A stretch of 64,000 nucleotides of DNA from contig NC_072897.1 of NCBI RefSeq assembly GCF_027943255.1, forward strand, positions 36,554,044-36,618,043, read 5' to 3'. This document shows positions 22,290 to 33,583 of the stretch, piece after piece. A program made the translations under genes and the position numbers. The DNA is from Anastrepha obliqua (taxonomy: Eukaryota > Arthropoda > Insecta > Diptera > Tephritidae). Under the pieces are notes generated by a model. The model was given only the letters and a program-made list of their open reading frames with translations, had not been told where the DNA came from and searched no databases. The first letter of the stretch is position 1; every line of letters begins with the position of its first letter.

Positions 22290-23306
22290 TTAGGTCCTTA
22301 TATTGGCTTTGTATACTGTCCGTCCTGTTTCTGTTATGACTACACTTCCTTTGTCTTCCTTAACAATTTCTTTTCTGTATCTAGCAGTTAGTTTCGATCC
22401 TAAGCGTTTATTGATTTTTACATATATTGCATCACCTGGAGAATAAGTTTTTTGTGGGTTCCTTTTTTTATTATGTGATTCCAAATCTTTTGTTTGTTTC
22501 TGTCTGAGTGCTTCTATGTTTTCCTGTCTAGCAATTTCATATTGTTCTGGGGTTGTTGAAACTCTTCTTCCAAAGAATACTTCATTCGGTCTTTTCCCTG
22601 TTGTTGAGTGGATGGAGTAGTTGTATTCATATACTGATCTGTCAAGAAGTTCTATGAAGGATCTGTGAATTCGGTCTGTTTTCAGACATCTCATTATTTC
22701 AGAAAGAGTAGAATGAAAACGTTCTACTTGTCCGTTTACTGTACTGGCATGCATTTATACACTTGAATACCCAGTTGATCTTCAAGCATGAAATAGATTG
22801 ATGCAGAATTAAGAGATTTCTCATTGTCTACTATTATGTGTTTGGGTACGCCGAAGGCGAAAATGATTTGTCTTAATGGCTCTCTGATGTCTTCTATTGC
22901 TTTGGATTGTATGATCCTCGTTTGCGCGTATTTAGAAAATTTATCTACTGCTGTGAGAACTAAATTTTTTTCGGTTCTGTATATGTCTATGTGGATTATT
23001 TCACCTGGGTATTGTGGGATAGGTGTTTCAGCTAATTGGTGTGTTTGGGTGACGGTCGTATTTGTGTTCTTTGCAAATCTTACATTGTTTGGTTATGGTT
23101 GTTATCTTCGCTTTCATATTAGGAAAATAGAAATTTTGTATTAGTTGAAGTTTGTTTCCTTGAGGGTTTCGGTGTGCTCGCTTATGTTCCCTTAGTATTT
23201 CGTTTTCTTGTTCAGTTTCGTCTGTTAAGTCTTTAACTTTGGTCTGTGTAAATCGAATTTTACTGTTACTGAAATGAAGGGGGTATATTTCTTGAACTTT
23301 CGCCAT
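22290..23306 (-). pseudogene. gypsy-type integrase, broken
   Basis: The N-terminal zinc region is at 23306-23028, with H-x3-H in REHKRAHRN and C-x2-C in KQCKICKEHK. The catalytic core lies in another frame at 23027-22755: GEIIHIDIY, then AFGVPKHIIVDNEKSL. The core ends in NGQVERFHSTLSEI at the start of the 22754-22290 frame. All three D, D, E residues can be seen. The C-terminal domain (YSPGDAIYVKINKRLGSK) is complete. Two frame breaks near 23030 and 22755 inactivate it. Confidence 0.85.
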
Positions 23307-24849
23307 TATGGCTTCGGATGTCTCTTGAAAATTGAAATGATGTTATCTCGTGTGTACTCACGTTGTATAATAATGTGTCTATGGAAGGTGAGGAAAGGAA
23401 TTTTAAACTGGTAACTGGGTTCTTCTCCTGTTAGGAGCCATAGTTGGTTTTTGAATACATTTATTGGTGCTTCCACTGCTGGAATTAATTGATGGGAGGA
23501 ACTTTCGTCGGAATGTACAGTTGCACTAAGCGAATTGTTGTCATCATTATTAGTAGTAGGTAGGATATTAATTTGAGGTGGTCTAGATAGGGCATCGGCA
23601 ACGACGTTCGATTTTCCTGGTTTGTAAAACAGTTCGTAATTGTACTCTTCAAGGATTGCTTTCCATCTTTTCATTTTGGTGTTATTATTTTTGTTGCTGA
23701 GGGCGTAAGTAAGTGGTTGGTGATCTGTATATATTTTTACTTTAACTGATCCGTAGAGGTAATTTCGCAAATTATTTAGAGCCCATATGATCACAAGCAT
23801 CTCCTTTTCATTGGTGGCGTAATGTTCTTCGGTTTTTGTCAAAGTCCGTGATATAAAAATTATTGGTCTGTCATTTTGTGCCAGAACTGCTCCAATGGCG
23901 TGATTGGATGCGTCTGCAGTTAATTGGAATTCCTTGGTATAGTCCGGGTAGTTGAGCATCACGTCTTTAGCAGTGAGGGACAATTTGAGTTTTTCAAATG
24001 CCTCAATTGCTTTTGGGTTTAAAGTGATGGAAACTTTTTTTGAATGGTTTTTGGAAACTCGTCCATCTTCGCCTCTTAGAAGGAGTGTTAAGGGCTTCGC
24101 TAAATTGGCGTAGTCCTTTATAAAACGACGGTAATACCCTGATAGTCCTAAAAAGGAACGAAGATCTTTTAGGGTTTGAGGAACTAGGAAATTTATTATT
24201 GCTTCCACCTTTTTTGGATTGGTTTTTATACCATTCCCAGATATTATGAAGCCTAAGAATTCGACTTCTGATTTTAGAAATTCGCACTTGTCCAATTGTA
24301 TTTTCAAATTGGCTTTGTCTAACATGTCGAAAACTAATTTTATGTCATTAAGATGAGTTTCCTCATATTTACGGAATATAATGATGTCGTCTATATAGAC
24401 ATAACATCTTTTCCCTATGTGGTCTCTTAGAATGTCGTCAAGCGTCCTTTGAAAGATAGAAGGAGCATTCTTAAGTCCGAAGGGAAGCCGTGTGAACTCG
24501 TATTTTCCGTTGTTCACTGAAAATGCTGTCTTTTCAATATCCGTTTCTTTTAAAGGGATCTGGTGGAAACCACTTTTCAAATCTAATACGGAAAAGAATT
24601 TATTTTTGCCGAGTTGGGAAAGTACCTCGTTTATTTCAGGTATTGGATACCTGTCAGGTATTGTGACTAGGTTTAATCTCCTATAGTCAATTACCATACG
24701 ATATTTTTTTCTCCCGATGCGTCCATTTTTTTGGGAACAACCCATACGGGTGAGTTGTATTTAGATCTCGATGGTCGGATAATACCATCTCGTAGGTATT
24801 CTTCTATTTGTTTTCCTACTTGGTCCTTAAGGCACATTGGGTATTGGTA
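23306..24849 (-). pseudogene. gypsy-type reverse transcriptase and RNase H
   Basis: Immediately after the LOA insertion, minus codons at 24848-24748 read QYPMCLKDQVGKQIEEYLRD and SPVWVVP. A frameshift at about 24745 leads to a 479-residue frame: YRMVIDYRRLNLVTIPDRYP, FFSVLDLKSGFHQIPL (catalytic D), FTRLPFGLKNAPSIFQR and CYVYIDDIIIF (catalytic DD). RNase H follows: FQLTADASNHAIGAVLAQN, ATNEKEMLVIIWALNNLRN and KIYTDHQPLTYAL. The catalytic residues are intact. This is the best preserved gene of the element. Confidence 0.92.
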
Positions 24850-24994
24850 ACATCTGGTGTAGGTTAGGTTGTAATGGTTGCCCAGAGGGTAGGGCCCACT
24901 TGGACGAAATAGTTTGGTTCGTCCTTTGTGATACCATTGAAGGACAAAGAGGGGGGAGGAAGGGAAGAGATGGGGAGTGGTGAGTGTTTATGGA

Positions 24995-27900
24995 CTACGA
25001 ACGGTGACTAGCCCGCGGTTGTGTTAACCTCATTATGCTGCTGATGTAGTTCATCAAATTTTTGTTATCAACACCTGCTATATTAGCAGGCGCAGAAAAG
25101 AAGTGAGAACCAAGATATTTGAATCTTAGTCCCGCGAAGGCTGGGCAGCTTAGGAGCAGGTGCTGAGATGATTCCACCTCATCCTCCATACAGCTGACGC
25201 AAAAAGGACTGGAAGTAATTCCGAGTCTCACGGCATGTGTACCTCGCGGACAGTGCCCCGTGATGATGCCCACAAAATTTGAGAGATGACATTTTGTCAT
25301 CCCCAGGATATCCCTCGAACGCCTCCTATCCAAACGTGGCCAGAAGGACTTCGCGACCCTACACGTTCGTGTACTTGCCCAGCGTTCGCTGAGTTGGTGC
25401 ATAGCCCATCCTTCCAGGAGTAGAGCGCAGGTTGTCAAGGGGATCCCGATCCTCTCCTTTCGCGGACACATTGCCTCACAGGTCCCCTGTCTGGCCAGCT
25501 CGTCGGCTTCGCAGTTTCCTGCAATGTCACTGTGACCAGGTACCCAAATTATCTTAATATCGAAGAATTCTGATGCAATCGAGAGTGAGACCAGGCATTC
25601 CCTGACCAGCTTCGAATGCACCATAATAGAGCCTAGAGCCCTAATGGCCGCTTGGCTATCGGAGTAAATATTTACCTTTTTAGCAGTTATTACGCAAGTA
25701 AGTAGCCAGTCAGCTGCTTCTTTAATTGCGGCCACCTCTGCTTGGAACACACTACAGTGATCCGGTAGCCTGAATTTGAGTTTGAAGGGGAGCTCTTTGC
25801 AGAATACTCCTCCTCCAACCCTACCATCCAATTTCGAGCCATCCGTGAACAGGTTAACGAGGCCCTGTCCCCAGGTGTTGCCCCGCTCCACTCCTCCCTT
25901 GGTGGAATATAGGTGGAGAAAGTTCCGCTTGGACTTAGCGAAGGCACACACTGGTCCGTCGACGAGGGTATGAACTCAAAGTTTCTGAGGATGCTTGAGT
26001 GCCCATATGTGAGGTTGAGCTTATAGCCCAAGCCCCTCAGTCTGATTGCGGTACGAGCAGCGGCAACTCTGCCTGCGATGTCTATAGGTACCACATTTAA
26101 CATTACATTAAGCGCCAGAGTAGGAGTAGTTCGAAGCGCCCCACTGATTCCAATGAGAGCAGACCTCTGGACTCTCTCTAGCTTTTTAACTGATGTCGTC
26201 CTCTCCAGTGAGTTCCACCAGACAGTGACTCCATATAACAAAATTGGCTTTATTATGGTATTGTAGAGCCAGAATACAACTCTAGGCGAGAGGCCCCACC
26301 TTTTGCCAATTGCGCCTTTGCACCCATACAAGGCGATTGTTGCCTTCCTTACTCTCTCCTCAATGTTGGGCTTCCACGTCAGCTTGCTGTCAAAGATTAG
26401 ACCTAGGTACTTCACCTTGTCAGAAAGCACCAGCGGAGCGCCCCCCATCGAGGGGAGTTGAGCTCTGGGTATTTTATATTTCCTCGTGAATAGGACGAGC
26501 TCCGTCTTAAGAGGATTCACCGATAAGCCGCAATCTGCTGCCCATCGAACAACTACGTTCAGATATCCCTGCATTAAATCGTACAAGGTATCTATAAATT
26601 TTCGTCTAACAATTAATGCTACATCATCCGCGTAGGCAATCACCCTACAGCCCCTCCTCACAAGCTCCTCCAGCAAGTCATTGATAACAATGATCCAGAG
26701 GAATAGTGAGAGGACCCCGCCTTGCGGCGTGCCTCTGCTCACCTGCCGGCGGAGAGAGACGCCGCACCACTCTGCCACGACCGTTCTGTCGCTGAGCATT
26801 CTGTAGATAAACCTAGAAAGATCGGCTCCGACCCCCAGCCTATCCAGGGCTTTAGTGATTGCCTCCGGGAGAACGTTATTAAAAGCCCCCTCAATGTCGA
26901 GGAAGGCGCCGACTGCGAGTTCTTTCCGATATAGAGACTCCTCAATATCGTTAACAATTGTGTGCAGAGCAGATTCCACTGATCTGCCTTTACAGTATGC
27001 ATGTTGGGTGTGCGACAAACGCCCCCGAGGAATTCCGCTTCTTATGTGTAGGTCAATCAACCTCTCAAGGGTTTTCAGCAAGAAAGATGAGAGACTGATT
27101 GGCCTAAAATCCTTTGGGCAGACATGTGAGCTCTTGCCAGCCTTGGGTATAAACACAACCCTCACAGCCCTCCAAGATTCCGGTATATAGCCCCTGGCTA
27201 TGCAGCTCGCATAGATGGGGCTCAGCCAGCGGCATGACACCACTACAGATTTCTGCAGTTGGGCAGGTATGATGCCATCAGGACCAGGTGACCTGAAGGG
27301 CCCGAAGGAGCCAATGGCCCAGGCAAAGCGGTGCTCATCCAGCAGCCAGCCCCGGTTCTGAAGTCCGATTGGTGTACTTCCCAAGCTGGTGCTGCTAGAT
27401 ACCGGATTCGTAGGAAAATGAGCGTCGAGAAGCATTTTTAGTGATTCCCCGCCGCTCATCGCCCAGCGTCCCGATTCATCCCTCAGGTATCCCAAGGGAG
27501 CCGAGCTCCTCGTGAGTATTCGTCTGAATCTTGAAGACTTATGACAGCCCTCCACGCTTCCACAGAAGTTCCTCCAAGAGTCCCTCTTGGCCTTCCTAAT
27601 TTCGGACTTGTTTATTCCAAGTCCTACCTTATACAGTTCCCATCCTGAGGGAGACTTAATTCCTTTAGCCCTATTAAAGAGGCGTCTGAACGAGGCCCTA
27701 AGCTCAGAGAGCTCTGCTGTCCACCAAGGTGGTTTCTCCTTCTTAGGGAGCGTTCTAAGTGGACAGGAGCTTTCAAGAGCCTTATTACAAGCTGAGGTGA
27801 AGATCTCCACCAGATCATCGATCGCTCCCTCCGAGAGATCTAAATTTTCCCTGGGTGCTTCGGGGAGAAGGTTCAGCAGATTCCTGCCGTAAATATCCCA

Positions 27901-28605
27901 GTCCGTTCCCCTCAGATTCCTGTAGGAGGGTCTTTTTGGACGAGTTTCAGTGAGAGAGAATTGAATATACCTGTGATCCGAGAAGGAGTGAGTGTTAAGC
28001 ACCCTCCAATCGGAAATTCGGTTTAACAGTGAGGAGGAGGCCAGAGTAAGATCCAGCACCTCCTCCCTGGTTGCGGTAATGAAAGTGGGGTCCTTACCCC
28101 TGTTGCAAATAAACAAGTCTTCGTTTAAAATAAAATCAAAAAGTGACTCACCTCTAGCATTTATGTTGGAACTTCCCCAACAGGTATGGTGAGAGTTTGC
28201 ATCCCTCCCTACAATTACGCCGGTTTTCCTGCGTCTCGCTTCAGCCAGGGCTTCCCTCAGCATCATTGGAGGTGGCTCCACCTCGTCCTCAAGCGCCATA
28301 TATGCCGACATCAGCCATAGCTTCCCCGCAGGGCCCTCTAGGCTCACAGTCACAATGTCTTCATTGCTAAAATTAGGCAAGATAAATGCATTAAGTTCCT
28401 TCCTGACGAGCATACAAGATCTTGGTTTACCTAACCCGCTGTACGCCATCAGTTTGTATCTTTTCGTCCTGAGTCCAGAAATGCCGCTGCTGCTCAGCCA
28501 CGGTTCCTGGATCAGAACTATATCAACTCCACCTTGTTCAAGGTGGAGCAGTAGATTGGCGGACGTCGCCTTAGAATGCTGAAGATTTATCTGAAGAATA
28601 ATCAT
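24995..28605 (-). pseudogene. LOA-like element 2, ORF2 (endonuclease, RT, RNase H), one frameshift
   Basis: The start is ATG 28603-28605 (MIILQINLQHSKATSANLLL). Endonuclease motifs are VLIQEPWLSSSGISGL, VGRDANSHHTCWGSSN and SFSDHRYIQF. RT motifs are FGPFRSPGPDGIIPAQLQ, CPKDFRPISLSSFLLKTLE, GAFLDIEGAFNNVLPEA (catalytic D), GTPQGGVLSLFLW and RVIAYADDVALIV. A single frameshift near 25960 moves the reading to 25951-24995. That part carries RNase H (LFTDGSKLDG, FQAEVAAIKE, IYSDSQAAIRAL, VPGHSDIAGNCEADELA) and a Cys-rich end (CVSCMEDEVESSQHLLLSCP). It is about 1,200 residues in all, close to family length. Confidence 0.92.
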
Positions 28606-28817
28606 CTTCGATAATCCTCTCCAGCATCCCAAGGTCGGTGTCCTCACATTCCGAGGCCAGAAGCCTCTCCTCCTCCGCCCTGTCGAAGAATGACCCTATG
28701 CTAATAACGGACCCTGGTCGTGAGGGAGCGTCACCAACACTGTCAGCCTCCGACGTGACGGAGTCTATCTCCATGCCCACAGGAGCTTCCTCAACTGTGG
28801 GCCCTTCTTCCTCCCGC
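28571..28817 (-). pseudogene. LOA-like element 2, ORF1 C-terminal fragment
   Basis: Only the acidic C-terminal end of ORF1 remains (PTVEEAPVGMEIDSVTSEAD to EDDYSSDKSSAF). It overlaps the ORF2 start at 28605 by 35 nt in another frame. The rest was never copied because of 5' truncation. Confidence 0.75.
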
Positions 28818-28829
28818 ACATCTGGTGTA

Positions 28830-29343
28830 AACGGGGCTATTTGTTGTGGTGCGGATTTCGCCTTTTACTGTTGTGGTGAATGGTAGTTTCTCGTTTGGTT
28901 CACTAAAAAGTGTTTGGTAGTCAACTGCTAACTTTCGGATAATTTCTTTTTGAGAGTGAGTCATATAGTCTGATCTGATATTTATGAGATTTACGTCCTG
29001 TGAATATTGTTGTTTTAATTTTATTTTTATACGGTTTTTTACTAACATGAAATTGCCTTTTGTGTGTATTACGGCATCTAACTGTTTTAGAGAGTCATTG
29101 CCAATTATTGCGTGAAAAGATTTTAGTGTGGGCAAGATAAAGAATTTTCTAGGGGTGTCTTTCACTCCAAATTTTTATGTTTCCTCCTACGGAAAATGCA
29201 TAAAATGGATTTTTATTTTCTATTAGTTTTTTCGCAAGGTGTGGTTGTACGTAATTTTTGTTAGAACCGGTGTCTATCAATATTTTGATAATCTCTCCAT
29301 TACTTAATATGCTTTCAATATACGGTAATGAAGAGCCGCTCAT
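28830..29343 (-). pseudogene. gypsy-type protease and RT N-terminal region
   Basis: The frame from 29343 (MSGSSLPYIESILSNGE) contains the aspartic protease active site IKILIDTGSNKNYV. A frameshift near 29160 leads to the 29165-28830 frame with FHAIIGNDSLKQLDAVI and DYQTLFSEPNEKLPFTT, the link to RT. It is cut at 28829 by the LOA 2 insertion; the reading continues after 24850. Confidence 0.8.
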
Positions 29344-30684
29344 TCTAAAAAATGAACGTCTGTGAAATCAATTTCTTCCACGGTATCGATGTGGGTATTC
29401 TGGTTTTGATTTCCTTCGTAGTATTCCGTTTGATATGGGCCTGTATATTCTGAAAGTGGTTGATCAAATTCTGGGTTAACTGCTGCTTCCATCATGTCTT
29501 CATATTCTTTTATCCCGATATTGAAGTTTCGCTGCCTTTTGTCTGCATTTGGATGAGGTGCTGGCCTTTTTCCTTGAAACTGTTGAGTTTGGGCTGGTCG
29601 ATTCATGTAATTTATGTGACGAGTCTACATACTCTGGTCAACTTCCATTGGTTGTGGTTTTGGAAGTAGTTTTGTACCGAACGCTCGAGGAGGTGTTGAT
29701 TGATTTTGCTCATTAAACAACGTGGTTGGTTATTTGAATATTGCTGGAAATGTTTTGGTGGCAAAGGTGCTCTATAGATATAATTTCTGTGGGCTGGTTG
29801 TGCCCAGTTAGTAAGTTGGGGATAAAATGGTTGGCGATTCGGTTGTTGGTTAAATCGTCGTGGTGGAATAGGAGGTGCTATTTGCCCTATGTTATTTTTC
29901 CTTGGGTTGAAGTTGTTATGAACAAAAACTGATCTAAAATTTTGATTTTCCAGTTTTATACAGAGTTGAAGTGCTTCTGGGAGATCTTGAGGTCCTCGCA
30001 TTGCAAGAAGCCTAGGTAAATCTCTATTCAAACCTCTTATAAAGGTATCGAGAGCTTTATCTCGATAAGTAGATATGAGTAGATTGCGCGATTCTCTTCC
30101 TGCTTCGAGGCAAGAAATTTTGTTTAATATAAGTAAAAAATGAGAGTATACTTTTTGGTAGAAGTCTTGTATACTGAGGTGGCCTTGGGTGAGAGATGGC
30201 ATTTGATACTCTAGTGTTCGCAAGTCGCGTTTGTCTCCATAATGGGTATTTAAACAACGAGAAATTGCCGTCCAGTTTAAAGGTGTGTTGTATGATTCTA
30301 ACACTATGTCTGCATGTCCTATTATCTTATTTCTTAAAATGTCATAATACTTAAAATGCCATAATACTTTGCCGATCCGCGTATCGATTCGTATAGGTTT
30401 AGTATACGTTCTACGCTCTTCTTCCAGGAACCATAGTCCGCTGGATTTCCTGTGAATTCCCGTAGACATCGTACTATGTCGGGAATTTTGTCTAATTCTC
30501 CTAAGTTATTATTTCCGCTAATGAGTTCGTCTTCTTCAAACGTATTCCGTCCGTCTATTCGTTCGCTAAACAGTCTGTCAACTAGTTGTGTCACATATTG
30601 GTCCATAGACCTCTGGTTTGCTACTGATGGTGGGTTGGGGGCGTTTAGAACAGGGGGTCTAATTAGGTTTTCGGGGTTGGTCAT
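29340..30684 (-). pseudogene. gypsy-type gag, broken
   Basis: The first frame, 30684-30334, starts MTNPENLIRPPVL and carries CLREFTGNPADYGSWKKSVE, a conserved errantivirus-type capsid region. A 17-bp tandem duplication (30334-30350 and 30351-30367) shifts the frame, and the protein continues in 30469-29612. A third frame, 29606-29340, is the asparagine- and glutamine-rich C-terminal part (NRPAQTQQFQGKRPAPHPN). No CCHC knuckle was seen, as in many elements of this group. Gag would form the particle shell. Confidence 0.75.
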
Positions 30685-31419
30685 ATTTTTTAATTTAGAT
30701 ATTACTTTTTCTTAAATTGTATAAAATTCCTTGCAATTGTAGAAATTTCTTTAAACTTGTCTAAAATGTTTTATTGATTTAACAGATTTATTATTTCTTA
30801 TCTCTCTTTTTTCTTCGAATTTTAACTAGTCTTATTTTAATCACTTGCTTAAAATTTCAGTTTTCCTGATATATTTGTTTTCACTTTTATATGTAAATTT
30901 AGTTTTAGTTATATCGTACAAATTCTCTTTGATTTTATTTTGATCACTTTCACTTCTTAGTATGTAAAATTAATTCTAATTTTAATATATTATTTCTAAT
31001 AAAATTTTAATAAAAAATTCTTAGTGTGTCTTACGTTATTAGTAGGAATATCATTATCTTTTCTGGAACCTCGGGTGGCTAGTGTTTGATTCCACTCCCC
31101 TTTTGCTGCTCTACTCAGGTGCCTTGTTTCCCGTGGACTTTTTTTGGTTGGTTGGACCAGTAAATGTCTTCTCCTTTTTTTCGCTGCAGACTATTCTTGT
31201 AGTCCGAGTTACGCGATTTGGAAGTTATGGGTCTCGGTCGGTTGTCCTGCGGTTACGGGTGATTACCTGCGGCGGGCTGCTTTAGGCCGACTTATGCGGA
31301 GAAAATATTTTTTTTATTTTTTTCACACTCGTTTTTTTACCGATTGCGGCGGGCTACTTTAGGTCGACTTATGCAATTTTACTGGGACGTTTACCGACTG
31401 ATCCTTTTTGACACAACTG
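30685..31419 (-). other. gypsy-type element untranslated leader
   Basis: About 735 bp lie between the PBS and gag with no coding signal. An imperfect direct repeat of about 80 bp is present (GCGGCGGGCTGCTTTAGGCC near 31270 and GCGGCGGGCTACTTTAGGTC near 31347). The rest is AT-rich. Confidence 0.6.
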
Positions 31420-31437
31420 GTCCCTGCTCGGGCGCCA
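31420..31437 (-). promoter_or_regulatory. primer-binding site, tRNA-Lys type
   Basis: On the minus strand TGGCGCCCGAGCAGGGAC directly follows the 5' LTR and overlaps it by one base. It is complementary, with one mismatch, to the 3' end of tRNA-Lys(UUU), the usual primer of many retroviral-type elements. Confidence 0.75.
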
Positions 31438-32409
31438 GTTAATAAATTATAATGGGTTATTCAATAGGTGCGCTTCAACTTTTTTCCGATAGGGAGGGCG
31501 AACGACGCAATATTTTTTCTTTTTCGCTTGTCATTTGTAAACTTCATTAGTATACATTTCATCATGGAACGCTACACACTTGAGCAACGATTGCAAATCG
31601 TGCACATTTTTTATGAAAATAATCGTTCTGTTGCTGCTACTTTAAGAGCATTACGGCCATTTTACGGTCCATTTAACAAGCCGTCCCGTTTTGGGGTTAT
31701 GTGAAGTCATTGGTCTACAGTAACAAGCCGGCGACGATTTGTGAGCTCAGAGCCAATATTGAACGCGAAATTGCTGGAATTTCGGCCGATTTATGCAAAA
31801 GAGTGGTCGAAAATTGGGTTCAACGATTGGACTTCGTAAAACGTGCACGCGGTGGTCATGCAAAAGAAATCGAATTTCATACTTAAATGTATATGTTCAA
31901 ACTCGATAATAAAAAAAAAATTAGTTAAAAAAGTCAAACCGTTTGTGTTTTATTCAAAAAAGTTCAAAAGTTGAAGCGCTCTTACTGAAAGCCCCTATAT
32001 ATTTATTTTGGTTTTTAAAAAATACTTAAGAGCTTAGCTCTTTATTAATTGAATTATCTTTTATCTATGACTTAAAATTACAATATCTCTTATAAATAAT
32101 CTTATGCTGGTCTTTTACATAATTCTTTATAGATCAGCATTTTAATTATTTGGTACAGTTCAGCAAAAGTAAGCATAAATGATTTATAAGCATTTAGCTG
32201 CAATGTAAGCATAAATGATTTATAAGCATTTAGCTGCAATGTAAGCAGTCATGAAATCAGTACAACGAACTTAGCTAAATATGCTGACTAAATATTGAAA
32301 TATGACAACTGATATGAAATAACTAAATATTGATATATGAAATCAGTACAACGAACTTAGCTAAATACGCTGACTAAATATTGAAATATGAATAAATGTT
32401 GCATTAACT
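31437..32409 (-). repeat. gypsy-type 5' LTR, interrupted by a mariner
   Basis: It starts AGTTAATAAATTATA at 31437, breaks at 31451, and resumes TATATTTATTTTGG at 31998 after the mariner. It ends TTAACT at 32409. Without the insert it is about 425 bp. Confidence 0.88.
31452..31997 (+). mobile_element. Tc1/mariner internal-deletion derivative
   Basis: It lies inside the gypsy 5' LTR with a TA duplication. Inverted ends share GCGCTTCAAC and neighbouring bases (GGGTTATTCAATAGGTGCGC on the left; GGGGCTTTCAGTAAGAGCGC on the right, reverse complement). The plus strand encodes a transposase start at 31564 (MERYTLEQRLQIVHIFYENN), then near 31690 jumps to the C-terminal end (FWGYVKSLVYSNKPATICEL). The whole DDE core is deleted. 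It could only move with help from a full-length relative. Confidence 0.8.
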
Positions 32410-32538
32410 TATATTATATGTAAATAATAATTTCTATGTAAATATGTTATTGTGTGAACGAGATGGAGTTTCGGTCCTTATTGAGCGTAGTTGCTTTGTC
32501 TAGGTATTCTTCGGATGTTGCTATTGTTGGAGGTGTAA

Positions 32539-33583
32539 CTAGTATGTTGTTGTTTGTGGTCGCAGATGAGGCTCTGGAGTGTATTGTTGTGTTTGATTGT
32601 TGTTGTGAAAAGGTGTGGATTTCCATACTACTTTTTTACTTATTTCGCAGGCAGTGTAGTGTGGTGAGATAATAGGGGATGAGTATTTGTAATTTGCATT
32701 TGAGGTTCCATGTGTTTCGTTTGCCGGTAGGCATGTGTTTTGGGTAACGGTAGATGAGATGTGATTGTGGTGTTGTTTTTGATGGTTGGTGTTTGTTTTG
32801 GTTTCTTTTGTTGATTGTAGGTTTTCTGTGATATTTTTGGTTATTATTGAAGGGTGTTTTCCTTTTTTTTCTTCAGGTACGTTGCTTTTTGAAGCGGCGC
32901 TTGCGTAGGATGAGGAGCTGACATTGGATTGGATTACTTGTAAATTTTGTTGGCTTCGCGCATAGAGCATTTTTCTTGTGTTTTTATTATTAGCACTTCT
33001 TTTGGTTGTAGGTACATATTTTGGGCAGGAGTTGAATGTTACTGTGTGATCTCCAGCGCAGTTTGCACAGTAGATTCTTATACATGGTTCTGGAACGTGG
33101 GGAGGTAAATTGCACGAGACACAAGCGGGCATGCCTTTACAATGTTTTTGCGTGTGGCCAATTCTTTGGCATATTTTGCAGCGCATTGGGTTGGGGTAAT
33201 AAGGCTTGACGGATGTGTTGATCCATGCGAGGTTCATTTTATCAGGTAGATGATAACTGTCGAAAGTGAGAAGGACGACTCCGGTTGGTTTCAAGGTTCC
33301 ATCGGTTGTGCGTTGGAGTATTAAGCTTCCATCCGAAACTGGGATTATCTTATTTACGTCTCTGCATATAGCCAGGAAGGATTTGTGGATCGCGAAGATG
33401 GAGTAAGATGAGAGGTTCTTTTTGGATCGCTGGCTATTCCCTTTGGATCATCTTTTTTGGTAATCGGGAGTTCAGGAAGTTCTGTAAATAGATTTTCGGT
33501 TTGTTTTTTTTTCTTTTTGCTCGGAGGCTGGAGGCTAATAGAGCAAACCTATTATCCCCAAGGTTGGTGGCCCCAGGGGCCAT
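32539..33583 (-). pseudogene. I-like element ORF1 (Gag-like nucleic-acid-binding protein), broken
   Basis: The start ATG is at 33581-33583 and the protein begins MAPGATNLGDNRFALLASS. The frame shifts near 33434; codons in 33295-33433 read SSYSIFAIHKSFLAICRDVN, then the 33294-32539 frame continues. That frame carries CCHC-type zinc knuckles: CKICQRIGHTQKHCKG, CVSCN and CANCAGDHTVTFNSC. The segment between the RRM-like region and the knuckles is shorter than usual, suggesting a deletion near 33300. ORF1 proteins of this kind bind element RNA in the RNP. The 3' neighbour on the minus strand is the spacer now holding the gypsy element. Confidence 0.75.

Larger units (their letters stand above)
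24862..28817 (-). mobile_element. LOA-like non-LTR retrotransposon 2, 5'-truncated, nearly intact ORF2
   Basis: The 12-bp duplication ACATCTGGTGTA lies at 24850-24861 and 28818-28829, inside gypsy pol. The 3' end is an AACCTAACCTA tract like that of LOA copy 1. The left (5') boundary cuts ORF1, so the copy is 5'-truncated. It is the least decayed element in the window. Confidence 0.9.
16132..32409 (-). mobile_element. gypsy/errantivirus-type LTR retrotransposon with env, carrying three insertions
   Basis: The 4-bp duplication TATA is at 16128-16131 and 32410-32413. The LTRs begin AGTTAA and end TTAACT, as in the gypsy group. On the minus strand the order is 5' LTR, PBS, gag, protease, RT-RNase H, integrase, env, PPT, 3' LTR. 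It sits in the I-like spacer. It was later hit by a Helentron (env), a LOA element (pol) and a mariner (5' LTR). Without these it is about 7.7 kb. All genes are broken. Family-level naming is not attempted. Confidence 0.9.
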
